From the NCBI RefSeq assembly GCF_011492945.1, contig NZ_CP045119.1:3224001-3288000 (forward strand): a DNA stretch of 64,000 nt. The letters are read 5' to 3'. Of the stretch, positions 16,522 to 25,254 are shown one piece after another (position 1 is the stretch's first letter; each line of letters starts with the position of its first letter). A model generated the notes under the pieces. It was not told the origin of the DNA, ran no database searches, and saw only the letters and a program-made list of their open reading frames with translations. This DNA comes from Rubrobacter tropicus (GTDB lineage: Bacteria; Actinomycetota; Rubrobacteria; Rubrobacterales; Rubrobacteraceae). The translations under genes were made by a program, and so were the position numbers.

Positions 16522-17481
16522 GTGGCCGTGATCCCGCAGATAGACGACGTCCCGCCGAAACCCTCCCCCCTCTCCGGGCGCGACTGCCTGACGCTCGAGG
16601 AGTTCGCGCCGGAGGAAGTGGTCTCGATACTCGACGAGGCAGACAAGATCAAGGGCCTCCAGAAGGCCCGCATCCCCTACCGCCCCCTGCGCGGCAGGAC
16701 GCTCGCGATGGTCTTCCAGAAGCCCTCGAACAGGACCCGCGTCTCGTTCGAGGTCGGGATGTACCAGCTCGGCGGCCACGCGCTCTCGCTCTCCCCTCAA
16801 GAGATACAGATGGGCAAGCGCGAGACCCCTTCCGACACCGGACGCGTCCTCGCCCGCTACATCGACGCCATCATGGTCCGCACCTTCGACCACGAGGAGC
16901 TAGAAGAGTTGGCGGGTGCCGCCGACGTCCCCGTCATAAACGGCCTCTCCGACGCCCACCACCCCTGCCAGGCCCTCGCCGACCTCCTGACCGTGCGCGA
17001 GGAGTTCGGGACTTTGGAGGGCGTGAAGATCGCCTACGTCGGCGACGGCAACAACGTGGCCCACTCCCTCGCCATAGCCTGCGCCCTCACCGGCGCCGAT
17101 CTCGCCATAGCCCACCCCGAGGGCCACGGCCCGGATGAAAAGGTGGTTGAAACCGCCGAAAAGCTCGGCGCCGCCCCGGCCATCACCGAAGACCCCCGGG
17201 AAGCCGCCTCGGGCGCCAGGGTCGTCTACACGGACGTCTGGGCCAGCATGGGCCAGGAGGCCGAGGCCGAGGGGCGCAAGAAAGAGTTCGGCCCGTTCCA
17301 GGTAAACGAGGAGTTGATGGGCCTGGCGGCCGGAGACGCCGTTTTCCTGCACTGCCTGCCGGCCCACCGCGGCGAGGAGGTGACGGCGGGCGTCATAGAC
17401 GGTCCGCGCAGCCGCGTCTTCGACCAGGCCGAGAACCGGTTGCACGCGCAGAAGGCGTTGCTCTACCTGTTGTTGGGCTGA
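16522..17481 (+). CDS. argF: Ornithine carbamoyltransferase
   Basis: ArgF makes citrulline from ornithine and carbamoyl phosphate. The 319-residue protein has the carbamoyl phosphate loop SNRTRVSFE, the HHPCQALADLLT motif and the ornithine-binding FLHCLPAHRGEEV. DVWASMGQE, the lid loop, is also present. The GTG start lies 7 bases after argD. Last gene of the plus-strand operon. argH is not in the window. Confidence 0.96.
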   Translation: MAVIPQIDDVPPKPSPLSGRDCLTLEEFAPEEVVSILDEADKIKGLQKARIPYRPLRGRTLAMVFQKPSNRTRVSFEVGMYQLGGHALSLSPQEIQMGKRETPSDTGRVLARYIDAIMVRTFDHEELEELAGAADVPVINGLSDAHHPCQALADLLTVREEFGTLEGVKIAYVGDGNNVAHSLAIACALTGADLAIAHPEGHGPDEKVVETAEKLGAAPAITEDPREAASGARVVYTDVWASMGQEAEAEGRKKEFGPFQVNEELMGLAAGDAVFLHCLPAHRGEEVTAGVIDGPRSRVFDQAENRLHAQKALLYLLLG

Positions 17482-17497
17482 AATCGCCTCATCCGTA

Positions 17498-17519
17498 GGG
17501 GCCGTTCGCAAACGGTCCC
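17498..17519. terminator. Hairpin after argF
   Basis: GGGGCCGTT and AACGGTCCC pair around a four-base CGCA loop with one internal mismatch. It lies 17 bases after argF and before the converging small gene, so it can end both transcripts. Confidence 0.55.
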
Positions 17520-17535
17520 GCCGCGAACCGTTCTA

Positions 17536-17784
17536 CTAAGAAGCCGTCGTGTAGGAATGGACCTTTAGCTCCGGCTTGACCTCGACGACGACCCAGCCCC
17601 TCGGCTGTCCGGTCGAGTAGGTGACCGTCACGAAGGCGAAGACGGTGTTTCGGAGGTAGGTGAGACGCTGGATCACGCCTTCGTCCCCCTCCCGGACGCC
17701 GAGCTCAGGGACCCCCTCGGGAATAGCGATGCGGTCGTACTCCCGGTGCAGGAGCGGCGCCCTCTTCACGGTAGATACTTCCAT
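17536..17784 (-). CDS. Small hypothetical protein, possibly an SH3-like fold
   Basis: An 82-residue protein with a strong GAGGAGG ribosome binding site four bases before its ATG. The pattern EYDRIAIPEG..GVREGDEGVIQRLTY..FVTVTYSTGQPRGWVVVEV looks like an all-beta barrel related to the DUF4926 type found in toxin-antitoxin-like and housekeeping contexts. I do not recognise a specific family. It stands alone between the arginine operon and the desaturase. Confidence 0.6.
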   Translation of the reverse strand: MEVSTVKRAPLLHREYDRIAIPEGVPELGVREGDEGVIQRLTYLRNTVFAFVTVTYSTGQPRGWVVVEVKPELKVHSYTTAS

Positions 17785-17880
17785 CGGGCCTCCTCGGTTC
17801 AGATCTCGGGTACTGGCCGCACTATAATCGCCGACCCCGCCCCGGATCTTTGGCCCAATGGAGAGAGTTTCGGGTGTTTG

Positions 17881-17974
17881 AAGCTATCAGCTTTCAGCAG
17901 TCAGCCATCAGCTAGAACAAAAAGCTGATGGCTGATAGCGAGGCCGAAGGCCGAGCGGGCTGATGGCTGATAGC
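17881..17974. repeat. Dispersed intergenic repeat, copy A
   Basis: A left part CTATCAGCTTTCAGCAGTCA with CCATCAGCT is followed by a short spacer. The complementary right part AGCTGATGGCTGATAGC then leads to the module GAGGCCGAAGGCCGAGCGGG and another CTGATGGCTGATAGC. The whole can fold as a long imperfect hairpin. It lies at the 3' end of the desaturase gene. Confidence 0.8.
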
Positions 17975-17975
17975 C

Positions 17976-18785
17976 CTACTCCTGCACCGTCTTGTTGCCG
18001 AGCGGGCTGACGGTCGTCCGCGGGATGCGGCGGCGGTGGTCGTCCCAGCCCTCGTCCACTTTGGTGAGCACCTCGGCGAGGCGGAGCTTCTCGAGGAGAC
18101 GGATCACGGGCCACGCGGGATCGAACTCGTCCTTGAACGCCGCGAGCTTGGCCGAGGCCGGCCGGGCGTGGTGGTTGTTGTGCAGTCCCTCCCCGAACGT
18201 GATGAGCGCCAGAAGCTTCAGGTTCGTCGCGTCGTTCTCGAAGCTCTTGTAACCGAAGGTGTGGCCCGCGCCGTTGATTGCGGCGTTCAGGAGCAGGTAG
18301 ACGACGGCGAGGGTCGCCAGCGCGACGAGGCCGGGGCCGATGCCCCACCCGGGGCCGAAGACGCCGAAGAGGACGACGAGAATTACGCCGGTCAGGGAGA
18401 AGCCCAGAGTGCCGCGGCGCAAGAGCGCCTTATCGAGCTTGTCGAAGGGGAGATCGGCGGCGTACTTCTCTAAGGTGTCGCCGTCGTTCGCCTCGCGGCG
18501 GTAGTAGTAGACGTTGCCGATCATTATCTGCCAGTAGCCCTCGATGTGGGGGCTGTGCGGGTCGCCCTCGACGTCGCTGAAGTTGTGGTGCTTGCGGTGG
18601 ACCGCCACCCACTCGCGCGGGGAGATGCTGGTGAGCATCCAGGTCCCGAAGCGCATCGCCATCGTAAGCGCCGGGTGGAGCCGGATGGACCTGTGCGAGA
18701 GAACGCGGTGCAGATAGACCGTCGTGATAAGCGTGGCCAACTGACTCAGCGCCAGCCCTACGAGCACGGCAACCAGGTATTCCAC
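17976..18785 (-). CDS. Fatty acid (acyl-CoA) desaturase
   Basis: A membrane-bound non-haem diiron desaturase of 269 residues. All three histidine boxes are present: HRVLSHRS, HRKHHNFSD and HNNHHARP. Hydrophobic helices lie at the N-terminus (residues 5-25) and in the middle (FSLTGVILVVLFGVFG and beyond). HRVLSHRSIRLHP and GDPHSPHIEGYW resemble delta-9 stearoyl-CoA desaturases, so it probably introduces a cis double bond in saturated acyl chains. GGAGGG precedes the GTG start. The next gene upstream is a cold-shock protein, and a role in membrane fluidity would fit but is inference. Confidence 0.92.
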   Translation of the reverse strand: MEYLVAVLVGLALSQLATLITTVYLHRVLSHRSIRLHPALTMAMRFGTWMLTSISPREWVAVHRKHHNFSDVEGDPHSPHIEGYWQIMIGNVYYYRREANDGDTLEKYAADLPFDKLDKALLRRGTLGFSLTGVILVVLFGVFGPGWGIGPGLVALATLAVVYLLLNAAINGAGHTFGYKSFENDATNLKLLALITFGEGLHNNHHARPASAKLAAFKDEFDPAWPVIRLLEKLRLAEVLTKVDEGWDDHRRRIPRTTVSPLGNKTVQE

Positions 18786-18858
18786 TTGATCCCTCCTCCA
18801 AACGAGTACCGAAGCCCCCGTTCGGAGCGGTCTCGTGGTTTTCTTGTGGTACGACGAA

Positions 18859-18880
18859 GGCCGGGGGGTTAACCCCGGCC
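18859..18880 (-). terminator. Terminator of the cold-shock gene
   Basis: GGCCGGGG-GGTTAA-CCCCGGCC, a perfect 8-bp stem that lies 28 bases downstream of the cold-shock stop codon on the minus strand and upstream of the desaturase start. Confidence 0.65.
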
Positions 18881-18908
18881 CTGCGCTTATCCGATGAGTT
18901 ACCGGATG

Positions 18909-19112
18909 TTAGGCGGGAGTGACGTTCTCCGCCTGCATTCCCTTGCGTCCCTGGGTCGCCTCGTAGGTAACCTTGGCGCCTTCGTCGAGGGTCTTGAAGC
19001 CCTCACCGGAGATGCCGGTATGATGCACGAAGAGGTCCTCACCCCCGTCGTCCGGGGAGATAAAGCCGTAGCCCTTCTCGTCGCTGAACCACTTCACTGT
19101 TCCTTGGGCCAT
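18909..19112 (-). CDS. cspA: Cold-shock protein (CSD family)
   Basis: A 67-residue single cold-shock domain. It has the RNA-binding motifs [15 protein letters not shown] (RNP1) and DLFVHHTGI (RNP2). It acts as an RNA chaperone that melts structures and helps translation. The length is normal and the start is fixed by the family. A long leader with a hairpin precedes it, as is common for cold-shock genes. Confidence 0.96.
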   Translation of the reverse strand: MAQGTVKWFSDEKGYGFISPDDGGEDLFVHHTGISGEGFKTLDEGAKVTYEATQGRKGMQAENVTPA

Positions 19113-19160
19113 ATTCAGGCGCCCACCTTTCGTGTTTATGGGTCCCCACCAAACAAAAAT

Positions 19161-19263
19161 GCCACCCTCAATGTATCCCGGGGTGGCGCTCCGTCGAATG
19201 TAAACCCACCTTGCTCTTACGTTACGCCCAGCAGTATACCAGAATCCCCCGGGTTGTCGTCAA
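19161..19263 (-). promoter_or_regulatory. Cold-shock gene promoter and structured leader
   Basis: On the minus strand, TTGACG (19258-19263) and an extended -10 TGGTATACT (TATACT at 19233-19238) are separated by 19 bases. The predicted leader is about 110 bases long. Within it GCCACCC (19181-19187) pairs with GGGTGGC (19161-19167), and ATTTTTGTTT follows at once, the form of an intrinsic terminator or attenuator. The same hairpin could also stop read-through from the upstream desulfurase-like gene. Confidence 0.6.
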
Positions 19264-19270
19264 GGCCCGG

Positions 19271-20504
19271 CTACGCGGTCCCCTCGACGAGGTCCCGGAC
19301 CGCCCGCACGAACCCCTCTACCTCCTCGATGGTGTTGTACGGGGCGAGCCCGGCCCGCACGAAACCGCCGCCCTCTTTTATGCCCAGCATCTCCGCGACC
19401 GTGGACGCGTAGAAGTCCCCGGCGGCAATGAAGAAGCCGCGGTCCGCCGCGTGCCGGCAGGCCTCCAGCGGCGGGCGGCCCTCTAGCCGGAACGCCACGG
19501 TCGGGGTCTTACGGACGCCGTCGGGGGCGGCGTAGAGTTTTACGCCCGGGATCTCCCGCAGCGCCGCCCGGAACCTATCCGCCAGCCACGTCTCATGCTC
19601 CTCGACTGTCCGCATCGCCTCCAAAAACCTCTCCCGCGGGGTTTCTCCCCGCCGAGCGACGAGATGAAGTCCAGGGCCCCTTCACGCCGGCTATGCCCTC
19701 GTGGTTCTGGGTGCCGGTCTCGAGCTTGTCGGGGATGTGGGAGGGCGCGGGGTCCAGCTTGTGGACCTCCATGGCCTCGAAGAGCTCGCGCCTGATGGCC
19801 GTGACGCCCACGTGCGGGCCGAAGAACTTGTAGGCCGAGCAGGTAATGACGTCGGCCCCCAGAGCGTCCCTGTCTATCGGGATGTGCGGGGCCGCGTGGA
19901 CGGCGTCGACGGCGACGACGGCGCCGACCTCCCTGGCCCGCTCCGCTATCGCGGCCACGTCGTTCACAGTGCCGACGGCGTTCGAGGCCAGGCCCACGGC
20001 GACGAGCTTCGTTTTGGACGTGATCTTCTCTTCTATATCGCTGAGGTCGAGGGTCAGAGTCTCGGGGTTCACGGGAATCCAACGCGCCCTGGCCCCTTTT
20101 TCCTCGGCGGCGATGAGCCAGGGGTCGACGTTGGCTCGGTGGTCGAGCTCGGTGACGACGATCTCGGAGTTCCCGTCCCAGTTCCGGGAGAGGGCGCGCG
20201 AGATGGCGAGGGTAAGGGTGGTCATGTTGGCCCCGAAGGCGACCTCGTCCGGCTCCGCGCCGAGGAAGGCCGCGCAGGCGTGCCTGGTCTCGGCGAGGAT
20301 CTCCTCCGTCTCCGTGCTCGTCGGGAAGACGCCGTGGAGGTTCGCGCCGCCGCGCTCCATGTAGCGGGTCATCGCCTCGATGGAAGGCCTCGCCACCTGG
20401 GAGCCGCCGGGGCCGTCGAAGTAGACGACGGGCCTGCCGGCGTGCAGGCGCGAGAGCGCCGGGAACTCGGCGCGGACGGCCCGTACGTCGAACGTCTGCT
20501 GCAT
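19271..20504 (-). pseudogene. Cysteine desulfurase-like PLP enzyme, broken by two frameshifts
   Basis: A class V aminotransferase-fold protein of the VC1184 subfamily. The N-terminal part (MQQTFDVRAVRAEFPALSR, VYFDGPGGSQVARP, FGANMTTLTL, TELDHRANVDPW) and the PLP lysine motif SAYKFFGPHVG are intact. After GTQNHEGIAGVKG the frame breaks. The expected continuation ALDFISSLGGEKPR is in a second frame, and ERFLEAMRTVEEHE to the end (19271) is in a third. Each break fits loss of one G, at 19677-19680 and at 19633-19635 (plus-strand C runs). The repaired protein would be about 411 residues, the normal length. The ATG at 20504 has GGGGAGGA upstream. Sequencing error is at least as likely as true decay. 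Confidence 0.85.
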
Positions 20505-20717
20505 GCGGGTCCTCCCCTCTGAGGCGTGACCGGGCGAGTTTACATCAGGCGTGGAAACATCGGGGCTGCTAACGTGTTTCCGGAGGCCAGGAGAGGAGGA
20601 AACGTTGCGCGGAAAGATCACAGACAGCCCGGGGCCTCTCGTCGAGGCCTTGATCCAGTAGAGATGCCCGTCGGATAGAATCCCCGTCGGGGAGTCAGGG
20701 ACAGAAGGGGGTTCGTC

Positions 20718-22052
20718 TTGCCGCTAGATTACACGTACCGCGTCCGCCAACCGCACCGCACGGGGCAGCTCGCGGCGGTCGCGGGGGCCATAGCGGAGGG
20801 CGGGGGCCTGATCGGAGACGTCACGACCATCAACGTCGGTCGGGAGTCTTCGATACGCGAGATCACGCTCGCCGTCGAGGACCACGACCAGGCCGAACGC
20901 GTGGTCGAGCTCCTGAACAAACTCGAAGGAGTCGAGGTCCTCTGGTCGCGAGATCGGGCGCTGCTCCGCCACGAAGGCGGCAAGCTGGTCATCTCTTCGA
21001 CCAGGCCCGTCCGCACGGTCCAGGACATGCGCGACGTCTACACCCCGGGCGTGGCCCGGGCCTGCGTGGCCATCTCCGATGACCCTTCGCTCGCGGGAGA
21101 GTTGACCATGATCGGGCGCAGCGTCGCCATCTGCACCAACGGGACGAGGGTGCTCGGGCTCGGAGACATCGGCCCCGTCCCCTCGATGCCGGTGATGGAG
21201 GGCAAGGCCGTCTTCTACCACCAGCTCGCCAACGTCTCGGCCATGCCGATCCTGGTAGACACCAAAGACGTCGACGAGTTCGTGGAGACCGTGGTCCGCA
21301 TAGCGCCGACCTTCGGCGGCATCCACCTGGAGGACATCTCGGCCCCCGAATGCTTCGAGATAGAGCGGCGCCTTATCGAAGCACTGTCGAAGCCGGTGAT
21401 GCACGACGACGTTCACGGGACGGCGGTCGTTACGCTCGCGGCGGCGCTCGTCGCCTGCCGGCACGCCGGGCTTACCCTGGAGGAAGAAGTCGTCGGCCAG
21501 ATCGGGCTCGGGGCGGCGGGCTACGGGATAGCGGCGCTCATGGCCGACGCCGGCGCCAAGCGCGTGGTCGCCTCGGACCCGAACCCGCTCTCCCACGAGA
21601 GGGCCCGCCAGAAGGGCATAGAGATAGCGGACCTCGAGACCGTCATGGAGGAGGCCGACGTCGTGGTCGCCACGACGGGCGTGCCCGGCCTCATCGACCC
21701 GTCCCTGGTCCGCGAGGGTCAGGTAATCCTGGCCCTCACCAACCCGTACCCCGAGATCGAACCGGAGGCCGCGATACGGGCGGGCGCCGCCTTCGCCGCC
21801 GACGGGACGAGCGTGAACAACGTCCTCGGATACCCCGGCATCTTCCGGGGCGCGCTTCTCTCGGGGGCCGAGGAGATCACACTCCAGATGAAGCTCGCCG
21901 CGGCCGAAGCCCTGGCCGATCTGACCCAGGAATCGGAACTCGTCCCCGACGCCCTCGACCCCAAGGTCCACGAGCGCGTCTCCACGGCCGTCCGGGACGC
22001 CGCCGTGGAGAGCGGTGCCGCCCGTATGGACCGCGCACCCATGGGCCTGTAG
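20718..22052 (+). CDS. Malic enzyme with N-terminal ACT domain
   Basis: A 444-residue oxidative decarboxylase that turns malate into pyruvate. An ACT domain covers roughly residues 1-75 (RTGQLAAVAGAIAEGGGLIGDVTTI). The malic domain has YTPGVARACVAI, LGLGDIGP, MEGKAVFYH and HDDVHGTAVVTLAA. The NAD(P) domain has QIGLGAAGYGIAALM and an aspartate (ASDPNP) after the second strand, which favours NAD. The TTG start follows a GGGGG stretch. It converges with menE. Confidence 0.92.
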   Translation: MPLDYTYRVRQPHRTGQLAAVAGAIAEGGGLIGDVTTINVGRESSIREITLAVEDHDQAERVVELLNKLEGVEVLWSRDRALLRHEGGKLVISSTRPVRTVQDMRDVYTPGVARACVAISDDPSLAGELTMIGRSVAICTNGTRVLGLGDIGPVPSMPVMEGKAVFYHQLANVSAMPILVDTKDVDEFVETVVRIAPTFGGIHLEDISAPECFEIERRLIEALSKPVMHDDVHGTAVVTLAAALVACRHAGLTLEEEVVGQIGLGAAGYGIAALMADAGAKRVVASDPNPLSHERARQKGIEIADLETVMEEADVVVATTGVPGLIDPSLVREGQVILALTNPYPEIEPEAAIRAGAAFAADGTSVNNVLGYPGIFRGALLSGAEEITLQMKLAAAEALADLTQESELVPDALDPKVHERVSTAVRDAAVESGAARMDRAPMGL

Positions 22053-22076
22053 CGTTTGGCGGGGTTTCCGTTTTGC

Positions 22077-22097
22077 GGGCGGGTTTGGAACCCGCCC
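22077..22097. terminator. Bidirectional terminator between malic enzyme and menE
   Basis: GGGCGGGTT and AACCCGCCC form a perfect 9-bp stem with a TGG loop, 24 bases after the malic enzyme and touching the menE stop codon. Confidence 0.7.
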
Positions 22098-23540
22098 TTA
22101 CGGGTTTGTTGGGGGCGATACGGGGTTGAGCGTTTCGGCGCGGCGACGCAGGGCGGGGCGGTCGGGTTTCATGCCGCCGGTTCCCTCCCAGTCGTGGAAC
22201 GCGACCGGGATCTTGAACCGGGGCAGGGTCTTCCCCAGTTCCGGGGCCAGGTCCCCCGCCTCTCCGTTCGTCCTCACGAAGGCGACGGGCCTGGCCCCGA
22301 ATTCTCCGTCGGGCACGGGCACCACTACGGCTTCTTCGACGCCCTCGATGCGGCACAGGGCTTCTTCGACCTCCTCGGGCTGGACGTTCTCGCCGCCCGA
22401 GACGAAGAGGTTGTCCCGACGGCCCGCCACCCGGAGGTACCCTTCCGCGTCCAACTCGCCGAGATCGCCCGTGTGGAACCAGCCCTCCCCGTCTAGCGGC
22501 AGGTCCGGCCTGCCGTCCCGGACGTAGCCGGAGAAGAGAGTCTCGCCCCTTACCAGGATCTCTCCGTCTTCTGAGACTCGCACCTCACGATGCGCCAAAA
22601 CGCGCCCGGCGGTGTAGAGCCGCTTCAGGGGCGCCCCGGGCGGCGTAGCCGTGACCTGGGAGGCCATCTCGGTGAGGCCGTAGCTGGTGTGTACGGGAAT
22701 GGATAGTTCGGAGGCACCGTCAACGAGGGTTGGATCTATGGGCCCCCCACCCATCAGGACGGCCTCGAGGCCGGAGAGATCGGCGTCCTCGCGCAGCAGC
22801 CGCAGGAGCTGGGTGGAGACCAGGGAGACGTGGGTAACACGGAGGTCTGGTATAGACCCGCCGATAGTAGCCTCCGGTCCGGGCAGCGCGACCGCCGCCC
22901 CCGCGAGGAGGCAGCGAAAGATTATGGAGAGCCCGCCGACGTGGTAGGGCGGCAGCGAGTGCAGCCACCGGTCTCCCGGCCGGAGCCGGATGTTATCGTT
23001 CGAGCCGAGGGCGCTGTAGTAGTGGTTGCCGAACGTGTGCAGCGCCGCCTTCGGAATTCCGGTGCTGCCGGAAGTGAAGACTATGGTCGCCGGCCGGGCG
23101 AGCGAAACATCCAGAGGCCCCGGCGGTCCTTCATACCCCGCGCCATCGGCCAGGAGCACATCCGGGTCGACCACGGGTATCTCGTCGGTTGCGCCGCGGA
23201 GGTCCTCGTCGGCGGAGACCAGTACCGAGCACCCGGCCTCCTCCAGTAGCGGCGCAACCGCGGCGGCCGGTAGGCGGGTGCTCACCGGGCAGGCCACCAG
23301 GCCCGCGCGCATCAGGGCCAGCAGAAGAACCAAGTAGTCCAGGCTCTTCGGCAAGTAGAGGGCGACCCGACCGCCGGGCTGGATACCGAGATCCCCCATA
23401 CCCCGCTCGGACGCGGAGACGCGCCGGTCGAGCTCTCCGTAGGAGATGGCCCACCCGGGTCCAACGACGGCTTCGGCGTCCGGGGAGGCGAGGGCCGCCG
23501 ACCTGAGCGGGCAGGGAACGCGCGTCGGGTCTCCGGTCAT
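22098..23540 (-). CDS. menE: o-Succinylbenzoate-CoA ligase
   Basis: MenE activates o-succinylbenzoate with ATP and CoA in menaquinone synthesis. The 480-residue ANL-family enzyme has the P-loop TIVFTSGSTGIPKAA, the HTSYGLTEMAS motif, the hinge GWFHTGDLGELDAEGYLRVAGR with the core D, and the catalytic lysine in GTGGMKPDRPAL near the C-terminus. The men context makes this assignment safer than for an isolated ANL enzyme. It begins four bases after the ABC-F gene. Confidence 0.92.
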   Translation of the reverse strand: MTGDPTRVPCPLRSAALASPDAEAVVGPGWAISYGELDRRVSASERGMGDLGIQPGGRVALYLPKSLDYLVLLLALMRAGLVACPVSTRLPAAAVAPLLEEAGCSVLVSADEDLRGATDEIPVVDPDVLLADGAGYEGPPGPLDVSLARPATIVFTSGSTGIPKAALHTFGNHYYSALGSNDNIRLRPGDRWLHSLPPYHVGGLSIIFRCLLAGAAVALPGPEATIGGSIPDLRVTHVSLVSTQLLRLLREDADLSGLEAVLMGGGPIDPTLVDGASELSIPVHTSYGLTEMASQVTATPPGAPLKRLYTAGRVLAHREVRVSEDGEILVRGETLFSGYVRDGRPDLPLDGEGWFHTGDLGELDAEGYLRVAGRRDNLFVSGGENVQPEEVEEALCRIEGVEEAVVVPVPDGEFGARPVAFVRTNGEAGDLAPELGKTLPRFKIPVAFHDWEGTGGMKPDRPALRRRAETLNPVSPPTNP

Positions 23541-23544
23541 GGAC

Positions 23545-25152
23545 CTATGTTATCCCGAGCCGCAGGGTCTTCGTTGCGAGCGCGTCCACGAAGTGCCGGT
23601 CGTGGGAGACGAAGAGGACGCCGCCGGGGAAGCCTTCGAGCGCGCCGAGGAGCACGTCCTGGGTCTCTATGTCCAGGTGATTGGTCGGCTCGTCGAGCAC
23701 GAGCAGGTCGTTGTCCCCGAGCACGAGACGGGTGAGCAGCACCTTCGCCCGCTCGCCGGAGCTCAACCTGGACGCCGGCTTGCTTACGGTCTCCCTCCTG
23801 ACCCCCATCCTGCCCAGGACGGTGCGGGCGAGCGTCTCGTCCCCGGTCCCGCGCAGGATCTCCAGCGCCGTAACGTCCCGCGCCGGCAGCCGGTGGTCCT
23901 GGTCGAAGTACCCGACCCGCGCGGTCGGTGAGACGCCCGCCCCACCGGAGAGCGGTTGGACCTCACCCAGCACGGTGCGCAGGAGGGCGGTCTTACCGGA
24001 GCCGTTCGGGCCGGTCACCGCCAGCCTCTCGCCGGCGGAGAGGTCGAAGGAGATCCCGGCGGCCAGCGGCCTCTCCGGCGAGTACCCGATCGTGAGGTCC
24101 TCGGCCCGGATCAGGCCCCGGCCCCGGGACGGCCCGAAACCTATCTTGATCTCATCCCCCTCGAAAGGTTTCTCGGCCCTGGCGTTCTCCGCGGCCTCCT
24201 CCATGCGCCTGCGGGCCACGAGCGAGCGCTTCATGACCTTCGCGGCCCTGTGGCTTACGAAACCCTTGTCGGCCGCGCCGCGCTTCGCCCTCTCCCCGGC
24301 CTCGGACCAGGCCCTGTAATCCTGCGCCTGACGCCGGAGCTTCCTCTCCTGCTTGCGGCTTTTTTCGTACCGTCGCCACCCCTCTTCTTCGGCCCGCTCG
24401 ACCTGCCCCCGGAAAGCCGTGTAGTCTCCCGTGTACAGGGAGAGGTTCGCCCTGTCGAGGTGGGCGACCTTCTCCGAGACCGCGTCGAGGAACCGGCGGT
24501 CGTGGGAGGCGACCATGTAGGCCACCTTCGAGTTCTTTAGATGCCCCTCCAGCCACTCGCGGGCCGGGACGTCGAGGTGGTTGGTCGGCTCGTCGAAAAG
24601 GACCAGGTCGTGCTCCTCCAGCAATATCCGCGCCAGCGCGAGCCGCATCCGCTGCCCCGCCGAGAGCCCGGATACTTCGCGGTCCCAGAGGGATTCCGGC
24701 AGCCCGAGTCCCGTCAGAGTAGCCTCCGTTCTCGCCCTGAACGAGTAGCCGCCCGAGTCCTCGAAGCGTCGCTGGGCCTCGCCAAGCTCTTCCATCAAGA
24801 CCGATGCGTGGCCTTCCCGACCCAGCTTTACAGCGATTTCTTCGAGGCGTTTTTCGAGCCGGATCAGGCCCGCGAACGGCTCCAGCGCGGCCTCCATACA
24901 GGTAAGCTCGTGCCCGCTCGCCGAATCGGAAAGATCCTGCTCCAGATGCCCGATCCGAACGCCCCCAGCCCGAGATACGGCACCCGCGTCGGGATTCAGA
25001 CGCCCGGTGAGTATCTTAAAGAGGCTCGTCTTTCCCGCGCCGTTCGGCCCGACGAGCGAGATCCTGTCCCCCGGATAAACGGTGAAGGAGACGTCTTGCA
25101 AGACTTTTTTGTCGGGGAAGGAGAGTGAGACGTTCGTGAGTTGCGCGAGCAC
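23545..25152 (-). CDS. ABC-F family ATPase (ribosome-associated)
   Basis: Two ABC ATPase domains in one 535-residue chain without membrane segments. Domain 1 has the Walker A LVGPNGAGKTSLF, signature LSAGQRMRLALARIL and Walker B DLVLFDEPTNHLD. Domain 2 has VTGPNGSGKTALL, LSSGERAKVLLTRLVL and LLVLDEPTNHLD. A basic, charged linker of about 100 residues (SRKQERKLRRQAQDY) fits the P-site interaction motif. ABC-F proteins act on ribosomes, either in general translation or in antibiotic protection. This one is most like the antibiotic-protection or YheS/Uup class, but the sequence alone cannot settle it. It has its own promoter and an unusual leader, and is cotranscribed with menE. Confidence 0.92.
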   Translation of the reverse strand: MLAQLTNVSLSFPDKKVLQDVSFTVYPGDRISLVGPNGAGKTSLFKILTGRLNPDAGAVSRAGGVRIGHLEQDLSDSASGHELTCMEAALEPFAGLIRLEKRLEEIAVKLGREGHASVLMEELGEAQRRFEDSGGYSFRARTEATLTGLGLPESLWDREVSGLSAGQRMRLALARILLEEHDLVLFDEPTNHLDVPAREWLEGHLKNSKVAYMVASHDRRFLDAVSEKVAHLDRANLSLYTGDYTAFRGQVERAEEEGWRRYEKSRKQERKLRRQAQDYRAWSEAGERAKRGAADKGFVSHRAAKVMKRSLVARRRMEEAAENARAEKPFEGDEIKIGFGPSRGRGLIRAEDLTIGYSPERPLAAGISFDLSAGERLAVTGPNGSGKTALLRTVLGEVQPLSGGAGVSPTARVGYFDQDHRLPARDVTALEILRGTGDETLARTVLGRMGVRRETVSKPASRLSSGERAKVLLTRLVLGDNDLLVLDEPTNHLDIETQDVLLGALEGFPGGVLFVSHDRHFVDALATKTLRLGIT

Positions 25153-25228
25153 GATGAGATCCTTTGCGGTTCGGAGGGGTAAAAAAGACCCTGTTGCAAA
25201 GGAAGCTCGCTACATGGGCCTCAGTATA
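25153..25228 (-). promoter_or_regulatory. ABC-F leader with promoter -10 and Shine-Dalgarno-masking stem
   Basis: On the minus strand a -10 TATACT (25223-25228) starts a leader of about 65 bases. CCTTTGC (minus, 25196-25202) is complementary to GCAAAGG (25161-25167), which contains the AAAGG ribosome binding site of the GTG at 25152. Between them is a TTTTTT run flanked by GGGT and ACCC. A minimal ATG-TAG start-stop pair follows GAGG near 25210. The layout resembles the attenuators of antibiotic-inducible ABC-F genes. Confidence 0.5.
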
Positions 25229-25254
25229 CCCGAACATCCCGCGCGGGCGCATCG

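Noticed and set aside
17881-17974. CRISPR-like array from the repeated CAGC words
   Set aside because: Repeat units are short, unequal and self-complementary, spacers are absent, and copies are scattered across 40 kb.
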